Of a DNA stretch of 5,755 nucleotides, positions 1 through 4,736 are shown in pieces (position 1 is the stretch's first letter; each line of letters starts with the position of its first letter). Position numbers and translations under genes: made by a program. Below the pieces are notes generated by a model. It made no database searches, had not been told where the DNA came from, and saw only the letters and a list, made by a program, of their open reading frames with translations. Source of the DNA: Bauldia sp. (GTDB taxonomy: Bacteria; Pseudomonadota; Alphaproteobacteria; Rhizobiales; Kaistiaceae). Location: positions 1-5,755 of the forward strand of contig JAGRKY010000258.1 of the NCBI GenBank assembly GCA_020442095.1. The letters run 5' to 3'.

Positions 1-584
<584 letters not shown>

Positions 585-640
585 TCGCGACCCGACGGGA
601 CAGCGTTCCAAGACGAAGCCGGTTCTCCGGCATCATCCAG

Positions 641-677
641 CGGCATCGGCGCGACAGCGCCGGTGCCGTTTTTCTTT
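641..677 (+). terminator. Intrinsic (Rho-independent) terminator of katG
   Basis: The left arm CGGCATCGGCGC (641-652) and right arm GCGCCGGTGCCG (657-668) pair over 12 positions with a single T:G wobble around the tetraloop GACA (653-656). The T-rich tract TTTTTCTTT (669-677) follows immediately. A GC-rich stem, a short loop and an immediate U-run are the classic pattern. It lies 56 bp after the katG stop and before the next gene, so it should end katG transcription and insulate the downstream membrane-protein gene. The tract read on the other strand has no matching T-run, so it works in the + direction only. Confidence 0.93.
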
Positions 678-700
678 GCGGCTTGCAGGCCGTTCTCCCG

Positions 701-730
701 GCCAATGCGATTGCTGCCAATGCGATTGCT
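701..730. repeat. Perfect 15-bp tandem duplication
   Basis: The unit GCCAATGCGATTGCT occurs twice back to back, at 701-715 and 716-730, with no mismatch. It lies between the katG terminator and the start of the DUF502 gene, in probable untranslated or promoter DNA. Two exact copies could come from a recent slippage duplication or could form a repeated protein-binding site; the sequence alone does not decide which. Confidence 0.95.
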
Positions 731-780
731 GGTTGTCTTCCGATCGCCGATGATGGCGGCGCACGCTCCCGCCCGAGGCC

Positions 781-785
781 AAGGA
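781..785 (+). promoter_or_regulatory. Ribosome binding site that sets the DUF502 start
   Basis: AAGGA sits 9 nt before the ATG at 795. The same frame is open further upstream to an ATG at 663, but that codon lies inside the right arm of the katG terminator stem and has no Shine-Dalgarno sequence. The site therefore supports 795 as the true start. Confidence 0.7.
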
Positions 786-794
786 CAGACGCCC

Positions 795-1451
795 ATGAAC
801 GACGCCGCCTCCAAGAAGCCCCTTATCTCGCGGACGCGAACCCGACTGCTCCTCGGCGCCGTCGCGTTGCTCCCGATCCTGGCCATCGGCTACCTCCTCT
901 ACGAGGTCTTCTCGATCTTCCAGGAGATCCTGACGCCGCTCAGCGCCCGGCTCGGGGCGCATCCGGTCCTCAACCTGATCCTCCTGCTGATCCTCGCCGT
1001 CATCGCCGTCGCGGCGATCTGCTACGGCTTCGGGCTGCTGATCACGACCCGGATCGGCGCTGTCTCCTTCGCCAAGGTCGAAGGCCGGGTCCGCGACCTC
1101 GTTCCCGGCTACGAGATCATCTCGGGCCTGTTGAAGGGCATGGCCACCGAGAAGAATTCCTACCACCCGGCCCTGATCACCCTTGGCGCGCCCGGGACGG
1201 CTGTCCTCGGCTTCGTCATGGAGGACGCCGCCGATGAAGACGCCCGCTATGTCACGGTATTCGTACCGACCGCCCCGATCCTGACCGCGGGCGCGATCCA
1301 TGTCGTCGAGCGGTCCCGCGTGCAGCTGCTCGAAGGCTCGGCCGGCGATGCCGCCAACTGCATCACGAAATGGGGCCTCGGCCTGCGCAAGTTCAGGGGC
1401 TCCATCGAACCCCTCAAGTCGATCGGCACGACGGGTGGCCCGGCGGGGTGA
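795..1451 (+). CDS. DUF502 (COV1-like) inner-membrane protein
   Basis: This 218-residue protein has a short positively charged N-terminus (KKPLISRTRTR), two hydrophobic membrane segments at about residues 18-39 and 58-83, and a soluble C-terminal half. Family marks of DUF502 are RVRDLVPGYEIISGLLKG (about 98-115) and VTVFVPTAPILTAG (about 153-166), corresponding to the usual VFVPTTPNPTSG block, here clearly diverged. The biochemical function of bacterial DUF502 proteins is not established. Plant relatives (COV1/LCV) are membrane proteins linked to vascular patterning and trafficking, which says little about the bacterial role. The start at ATG 795 has AAGGA 9 nt upstream. The gene follows katG but is separated by a strong terminator, so it is probably its own unit. 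The 121 bp after its stop argues against tight coupling to the next gene. The family call is fairly sure; no function is assigned. Confidence 0.82.
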   Translation: MNDAASKKPLISRTRTRLLLGAVALLPILAIGYLLYEVFSIFQEILTPLSARLGAHPVLNLILLLILAVIAVAAICYGFGLLITTRIGAVSFAKVEGRVRDLVPGYEIISGLLKGMATEKNSYHPALITLGAPGTAVLGFVMEDAADEDARYVTVFVPTAPILTAGAIHVVERSRVQLLEGSAGDAANCITKWGLGLRKFRGSIEPLKSIGTTGGPAG

Positions 1452-1507
1452 CGCCGTCTGCCGCAGTTGGCGCCTGCGACCTTGAACGGCCGCGTCATCG
1501 CTGTTAC

Positions 1508-1549
1508 CCACGTGGCGATTTCCGATCCCGGCATCGTGGCGATGCGGGG
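1508..1549 (+). promoter_or_regulatory. Palindrome and hairpin upstream of the Cys-rich gene
   Basis: This part of the 121-bp gap holds three structured elements. CCACGTGG (1508-1515) is a perfect 8-bp palindrome. GCATCG-TGG-CGATGC (1531-1545) is a perfect 6-bp inverted repeat with a 3-nt loop, which extends by three more C:G pairs (1527-1529 with 1547-1549) past one G-G mismatch. CGTGGCGAT is repeated at 1511-1519 and 1535-1543. The hairpin ends 11 nt before the strong Shine-Dalgarno sequence and has no T-tract. It could be a 5'-UTR structure, a weak terminator of the preceding gene or an operator. Its presence is certain; its function is a guess. Confidence 0.4.
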
Positions 1550-1572
1550 CCGAAACCGACGGGAGGAGAGAA

Positions 1573-2001
1573 ATGGCAAGGTGGACGACTGCAGCCATTT
1601 TCGCGCTGTTCGGCGTCCTGGGGGCGACGAGCCTTCAGGCTGAAACGATCGGATATGGCGAAGCGATCCGCACGCTGACCTCCGCCTGCGGCGCCGATCT
1701 CCAGCGCAACTGCAGCGGCGTGAAGCCCGGCGGCGGCGCGATCCAGGCCTGCATGGCCAAGCACAAGGCGAACGTCTCGGAGAATTGCATCGCCACCGTT
1801 CAGATCGTCTTCCAGCTGATCGACCAGCGCGCCAAGGCGCAGGAGGCCGCGCCGTCGCTCTGCGCCAATGACGCGCGGCGGATGTGCTCCGATTTCCGCG
1901 AGGGCAACGCCCGGATCCTGAGCTGCCTGATCCGGCCCGACATCAATCGCGGCGTTTCCAAGAAGTGCAAACAGGCCCTGATCGACGCCGGCTGGAATTG
2001 A
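1573..2001 (+). CDS. Secreted cysteine-rich-repeat protein (two modules)
   Basis: This 142-residue protein has a signal peptide (hydrophobic residues 5-19, likely cut after LQA at 23), so the mature form is about 119 residues and periplasmic or secreted. It has two related modules: residues 39-72 with Cys 39, 47, 60 and 72, and residues 97-132 with Cys 97, 105, 118 and 132. The shared pattern is C-x2-D-x2-R-x-C-x(12)-C-x(11-13)-C, with VSxxC or VSxKC at the module ends. This matches the Cys-rich repeat family known from eukaryotic GLG1/ESL-1 and common in small secreted proteins of Hyphomicrobiales. The eight cysteines and the export signal suggest four disulfides. The start ATG is preceded by a strong Shine-Dalgarno run (GGGAGGAG, 1561-1568). 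The gene is followed after 49 bp by an OmpA-domain gene, which suggests co-transcription and an envelope role. Substrate or partner is unknown. Confidence 0.85.
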   Translation: MARWTTAAIFALFGVLGATSLQAETIGYGEAIRTLTSACGADLQRNCSGVKPGGGAIQACMAKHKANVSENCIATVQIVFQLIDQRAKAQEAAPSLCANDARRMCSDFREGNARILSCLIRPDINRGVSKKCKQALIDAGWN

Positions 2002-2050
2002 TCCCGTCGTCCCACGCCGTCGCAAGCCCCTTCCCCGCGGAGATTCAACG

Positions 2051-2641
2051 ATGACCCTGCCCACCCGTCTCGCCGCCGCGATCGCCGCCCTGCTGTTCTC
2101 GGCATCCCTTGCCTCGGCGCAGGCCACCCTGACGGAAGCCGACATCATCAAGAGCCTTGCCGGGTCCGGTCCCGCCATGCAGGCCGCCGGCTTCGATGTC
2201 GCCGCGATCCAGAAAGCGCTGTTCGAGCGCATCCAGGTCGAGGGGACGGAATCGGCGGCGCAGCCGATGCCCGTGCTGCAGGCGCTTTCGAAATATCCGA
2301 ACCTGACCATCCAGGTCGAATTCGACTTCGATTCGGACTGGATCCGCCCCGCCTCCTGGGAGACCGTCGGCCTGATCGCGGACGGTCTCCATCATCCCCT
2401 CCTCCTCAGCGACCGTTTCGCCGTGATCGGCCACACCGACGCCAAGGGGTCGCGGGACTACAACCTCAAGCTCAGCCAGCGCCGCGCCGAAGCGGTGATG
2501 GACATGCTGGTCAGCACCTTCCGGGTGCCGCCCGATCAGCTCGTCGCGCTCGGCGTCGGCGAGGAGCAGCCGGCCGACCCGGCGAATCCCGACGCCGCAA
2601 TCAACCGTCGCGTCCAGCTGATCAATATCGGCCCGCGCTAG
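2051..2641 (+). CDS. Periplasmic OmpA-family (peptidoglycan-binding domain) protein
   Basis: This 196-residue protein has an N-terminal signal peptide (MTLPTRLAAAIAALLF..., likely cleaved after ASA at residue 23). There is no lipobox cysteine, and no cysteine anywhere in the protein. Residues 24-80 form a short predicted helical segment (ADIIKSLAGSG, FDVAAIQKALFERIQ) that I do not recognise. Residues about 85-193 are an OmpA C-terminal domain: VEFDFDSDWI (89-98), then GHTDAKGSRDYNLKLSQRRAEAV (127-149), then LGVGEEQPAD and a terminal NRRVQLI (185-191). Asp130 and Arg187 match the Asp/Arg pair that binds the diaminopimelate of peptidoglycan in this family. There is no room for a beta-barrel, so it is probably periplasmic and cell-wall-attached rather than a porin. 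GGAG (2039-2042) lies 8 nt before the ATG. It probably shares a transcript with the Cys-rich gene 49 bp upstream and faces a convergent gene 25 bp downstream. Confidence 0.9.
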   Translation: MTLPTRLAAAIAALLFSASLASAQATLTEADIIKSLAGSGPAMQAAGFDVAAIQKALFERIQVEGTESAAQPMPVLQALSKYPNLTIQVEFDFDSDWIRPASWETVGLIADGLHHPLLLSDRFAVIGHTDAKGSRDYNLKLSQRRAEAVMDMLVSTFRVPPDQLVALGVGEEQPADPANPDAAINRRVQLINIGPR

Positions 2642-2668
2642 ACGCCGCCGGCGGAAGCGAGCGGCGTC
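2641..2668. terminator. Hairpin between convergent genes, candidate bidirectional terminator
   Basis: GACGCCGC (2641-2648) and GCGGCGTC (2661-2668) are a perfect 8-bp inverted repeat around a 12-nt loop. The left arm begins on the last base of the OmpA TAG stop, and the right arm ends inside the stop codon of the minus-strand gene (2667-2669). The hairpin therefore fills the whole 25-bp spacer. Neither strand has a T-tract after the stem, so this is not a canonical intrinsic terminator. It may still stop or stabilise both convergent transcripts. Confidence 0.5.
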
Positions 2669-3161
2669 AGTCGCAGTCGAGATCGAAGAGATAACGGGGC
2701 TGGTCGCCGGCCTCGATCTCGATTTCGCCCTCGACATCGCGATAGAGGTCGACGCCGCCGGTCACGGCGAGCTTGGCGTTGCCGGCGCGCTGGCTGACAT
2801 CGGTCGCGCTTCTCCGCGTGTAGATGGTCGATGCCGTCAGCCAGCCCTTGGGCAACGTCACGACATAGTCGCCGACCACCGTGTCGCCGCCCTCGGCGAC
2901 CTTCGTCACGGTCGCGACGAAATGCACCTCGCCGATAGGCTGTCCCTTTTCGTCGTTGAGGACGCGCCAGCCGGCGCGCGTGTCGCCGATGCTTGCGCCG
3001 GTCGCACCCTGGTCGACGAAGGCGACCTCCTTCTCGCCGCCGACGAGCACGAACCGTCCGCAATATCCATCCTCCTCGACCCTCGCGCCGGCGGCCGAAG
3101 CCGCTATACTTCCGAGCGAGATCGCCGCGACGGCTATTCCGGGCAATTGCAGCAGGTTCAT
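2667..3161 (-). CDS. Secreted allene-oxide-cyclase-like barrel protein (putative)
   Basis: This is a 164-residue minus-strand protein. Residues 1-26 look like a signal peptide (MNLLQLPGIAVAAISLGSIA, with likely cuts after ASA at 23 or AGA at 26). The mature part has features of the allene-oxide-cyclase-like/dirigent barrel family: VDQGATGASIGD (49-60), LNDEKGQPIGEVHFVATVT (68-86), GDYVVTLPKGWLTASTIYT (97-115) and LAVTGGVDLYRDVEGEIEIE (131-150). The last corresponds to the family's 'laITGGTGxYxxAxGxv' block, here with Val-Asp replacing the usual Thr-Gly. Only two cysteines occur, Cys34 and Cys163 near the two ends of the mature chain, and they could form a disulfide. Plant relatives are enzymes or dirigent proteins; the bacterial function is unknown. 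The start is firm: GGAGGT lies 6 nt upstream on the minus strand. It is transcribed divergently from DinB and converges on the OmpA gene. The fold is inferred from sequence patterns only. Confidence 0.68.
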   Translation of the reverse strand: MNLLQLPGIAVAAISLGSIAASAAGARVEEDGYCGRFVLVGGEKEVAFVDQGATGASIGDTRAGWRVLNDEKGQPIGEVHFVATVTKVAEGGDTVVGDYVVTLPKGWLTASTIYTRRSATDVSQRAGNAKLAVTGGVDLYRDVEGEIEIEAGDQPRYLFDLDCD

Positions 3162-3167
3162 CGGTCT

Positions 3168-3173
3168 ACCTCC
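3168..3173 (-). promoter_or_regulatory. Strong ribosome binding site of the AOC-like gene
   Basis: ACCTCC on the + strand reads GGAGGT on the minus strand, a near-perfect Shine-Dalgarno sequence with 6 nt to the ATG at 3161. It fixes the start of the minus-strand secreted protein and so confirms the N-terminal signal peptide. Confidence 0.85.
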
Positions 3174-3226
3174 GGCGAAGCTGGGCCCCGATTCTGCTCC
3201 CCGTCGCCGAAACCGGGACGCGAAAC

Positions 3227-3230
3227 GAGG
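3227..3230 (+). promoter_or_regulatory. Ribosome binding site supporting the GTG start of DinB
   Basis: GAGG lies 5 nt before the GTG at 3236. The frame is open far upstream (past 2993), but that part lies antisense to the secreted protein's 5' end. The next in-frame ATG (3254) would cut into the conserved first helix, so GTG 3236 is the best start. Confidence 0.65.
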
Positions 3231-3235
3231 TCAAT

Positions 3236-3751
3236 GTGAAAGCGCATTTTGCGATGTTCGCCGATTATAACCGCTGGGCCAACCGTCGGCTCTACGCGGC
3301 GGCGCGCGCGCTGCCGGACGCCGACTATCGGGCCGACCGCGGCGCCTTCTTCGGCTCGCTTCACCGGACCCTCAACCATCTCGTCGTGACGGATCGCATC
3401 TGGATGCATCGCTTCACCGGCGAGGGTCCGGTCCAGACCAGGCTCGACGAGGTCCTTTTCGACGCGCTCGACGCTCTTGAAGAAGCGAGGCGCGCGGAAG
3501 ACGAACGCATCATCGCCTATATCGGCGGGCTCGACGATGCGGCCATCGCCGCCACCTTCACCTACCGGACGATCTCCAACCCGCGCGATATCACCCAGCC
3601 GCTGGCGCCGGCGCTGGCGCATTTCTTCAATCACCAGACCCATCATCGCGGCCAGGCGCATTGCCTCGTGACCGAATCCGCGGGGAACGACGCCATGCCG
3701 TCGCTCGACCTGCTCGCGTTCCAGCGCGAGACCGGCGTCGGGCTCGGCTGA
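3236..3751 (+). CDS. DinB-family protein
   Basis: This 171-residue protein has a DinB-type four-helix-bundle signature. The N-terminus reads MKAHFAMFADYNRWANRRLY (the first Met from GTG), a typical DinB opening with the N-R-W-A-N motif. Next comes FFGSLHRTLNHLVVTDRIWMHRF (38-60), and the last conserved helix carries HFFNHQTHHRGQAH (129-142). His48, His133 and His137 are placed as the family's metal-binding triad, so a divalent metal site is likely intact. Despite the name, most such proteins are not DNA polymerases; related folds include the thiol-dependent S-transferases (bacillithiol and mycothiol types). The substrate here is unknown. Length is typical (about 165-175). The GTG start has GAGG upstream. 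The MpaB-family gene begins only 19 bp after the stop, suggesting a two-gene transcription unit. Confidence 0.92.
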   Translation: MKAHFAMFADYNRWANRRLYAAARALPDADYRADRGAFFGSLHRTLNHLVVTDRIWMHRFTGEGPVQTRLDEVLFDALDALEEARRAEDERIIAYIGGLDDAAIAATFTYRTISNPRDITQPLAPALAHFFNHQTHHRGQAHCLVTESAGNDAMPSLDLLAFQRETGVGLG

Positions 3752-3770
3752 CACCGCCGCGACCGCCACC

Positions 3771-4736
3771 GTGCCGCCCGCACGTCGCAGACCGATCTCC
3801 CTGCCTTCGCCGCTGCTGCGGCGTGTCGATGCCCTGGTCACCGCTTTCCTGAGCCCGGATTCCGGACCGGCTTTCGACTTCACCCAACCGGCGGGAGAGC
3901 CCGCCCTCACCGCGCCCGACTCGGTTTCGTGGCGGGTCTTCAAGAACCCGGTGGCCCTCTATATTGGCGGGGTCGCCGCCGTGATCCTCGAACTCGGCGA
4001 GCCCCGCGTCCGGGACGCGATCTGGCAGCACAGCGATTTCCGCTCCGCCCCCCTCGCCCGTCTCAGGCGTACCGGCCTCGCCGCGATGGTCACGATCTAC
4101 GGGCCGCGCAGCAGGACCGAGGCGATGATCGCCGGCATCGTGCGGCGGCACGACAAGGTCCGGGGCCAGACCAGCGACGGCATTTCCTATCATGCCAACG
4201 ACCCGCGCCTGCTCGACTGGGTCCAGGCGACGGCGACCTTCGGCTTCATGGAGGCCTATGCCGCCTTCGTCTCACCGCTCTCGACCGACGAGCGGAACGC
4301 GCTCCTCGCCGAAGGCAGGCCGAGCGCCGTGCTCTACGGGGCGCGAGGCGTGCCGACCGGCATGGACGATCTCGATGCATTCCTCGGCGAGATGGCCGGC
4401 CAGCTGGAACCCTCGCCGATCATCGGCGAATTCCTTGCCATCATGTCGAAGGTGAAGGTCTTTCCGGGTCCGTCCGGCCCGTTCCAGCGACGGCTGCTGC
4501 GGGCGGCGGTCGACATCCTCCCGGCGCCGATCCGCGAGCGGCTGGAGCTTGGCAAGCAATGGTCGCTCGGCGCCTTCGACCGGTCCGTCGTACGGGCTGC
4601 GGCACGGGCGGCCGACCGCCTCGTCGTCCCCGCCGCACCGGCGGTCCAGGCCTGCCGACGGCTCGGCCTGCCCGAGGACTACCTCTACCGGACGCCGGGG
4701 TCGGACCGTCAGGGATCGAAGATCAGCACGAAATAG
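3771..4736 (+). CDS. MpaB/DUF2236 family (Lcp-like) oxygenase-type protein
   Basis: This 321-residue protein matches the MpaB/DUF2236 family, which shares its catalytic fold with the heme-containing latex-clearing protein. The order of blocks fits: PSPLLRRVDALVTAFLSP (12-29), SVSWRVFKNPVALYIGGVAA (51-70), then LRRTGLAAMVTIYG (98-111), IVRRHDKVRGQTSDG (123-137), then YHANDPRLLDWVQATATFGF (140-159), and a C-terminal ACRRLGLPEDYLYR. The family's conserved histidine is most likely His127, the expected heme ligand by analogy with latex-clearing protein. A heme enzyme is thus plausible, but substrate and reaction are unknown. There is no signal peptide, so it is probably cytosolic. The start is weak: GTG 3771 has no visible Shine-Dalgarno sequence, and the first ten residues (PPARRRPISL) are poorly conserved-looking. 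It lies 19 bp after the DinB stop, so re-initiation is possible. Its last 28 bp overlap the opposing antiporter gene. Confidence 0.87.
   Translation: MPPARRRPISLPSPLLRRVDALVTAFLSPDSGPAFDFTQPAGEPALTAPDSVSWRVFKNPVALYIGGVAAVILELGEPRVRDAIWQHSDFRSAPLARLRRTGLAAMVTIYGPRSRTEAMIAGIVRRHDKVRGQTSDGISYHANDPRLLDWVQATATFGFMEAYAAFVSPLSTDERNALLAEGRPSAVLYGARGVPTGMDDLDAFLGEMAGQLEPSPIIGEFLAIMSKVKVFPGPSGPFQRRLLRAAVDILPAPIRERLELGKQWSLGAFDRSVVRAAARAADRLVVPAAPAVQACRRLGLPEDYLYRTPGSDRQGSKISTK
4709..4736. other. 28-bp tail-to-tail overlap of two convergent genes
   Basis: The + strand MpaB-family gene ends at the TAG in 4734-4736, while the minus-strand antiporter gene ends at its TGA (+ strand TCA at 4709-4711). The final residues of MpaB (roughly GSKISTK) are coded opposite the final residues of the antiporter (roughly VLIFDP). 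The MpaB family ending DYLYR falls just before the overlap, so the overlapping MpaB tail is probably an unconserved extension. No terminator hairpin is visible between the two genes. Confidence 0.9.

Larger units (their letters stand above)
678..794 (+). promoter_or_regulatory. Probable promoter/leader region of the DUF502 gene
   Basis: Because the katG terminator precedes this stretch, transcription of the membrane-protein gene at 795 most likely starts here. It holds a perfect 15-bp tandem duplication (701-730) and the ribosome binding site at 781-785. No -35/-10 pair is convincing by eye, so the promoter call is inferred from the layout only. The frame of the downstream gene stays open back through this stretch (to an ATG at 663), but that upstream part reads as low-quality sequence and overlaps the terminator, so it is treated as untranslated. 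Confidence 0.45.
3162..3235. promoter_or_regulatory. Divergent intergenic region (AOC-like gene / DinB gene)
   Basis: These 74 bp separate two start codons that point apart, so promoters for both genes should lie here or overlap the coding ends. The visible parts are GGAGGT on the minus strand (3168-3173) for the left gene and GAGG (3227-3230) for the right gene. CGGCGA (3173-3178) and TCGCCG (3204-3209) form a loose 6-bp inverted repeat 25 bp apart, too weak to call an operator. No clear -35/-10 pair is visible. Confidence 0.5.

Noticed and set aside
663..794. Upstream extension of the DUF502 protein to ATG 663
   Set aside because: The start lies in the terminator stem, there is no Shine-Dalgarno sequence, and the extra 44 residues do not resemble the family's N-terminus. 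AAGGA supports 795.
1482..1507. Possible promoter TTGAAC / TGTTAC before the Cys-rich gene
   Set aside because: The spacing between the two hexamers is only 14 bp and the -10 match is weak, so I do not call it.
633..1598. A 321-codon open frame on the minus strand opposite the DUF502 gene
   Set aside because: The product is Arg/Asp/Gly-rich without recognisable motifs, and it runs through the katG terminator. It is a shadow of the real gene.
1504..2310. A 268-codon minus-strand open frame opposite the Cys-rich and OmpA genes
   Set aside because: The opposite strand holds two signal-peptide proteins with clear family motifs and ribosome binding sites. The antisense product has none.
3173..3209. 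CGGCGA...TCGCCG inverted repeat in the divergent gap, considered as an operator
   Set aside because: Six-base GC-rich half-sites 25 bp apart are easily found by chance in this DNA, and one half overlaps a ribosome binding site region.
2993..3235. Upstream extension of DinB to 2993
   Set aside because: The extra part is Arg/Pro-rich and antisense to the start of the secreted protein with a GGAGGT site. The family's N-terminus begins at the GTG at 3236.
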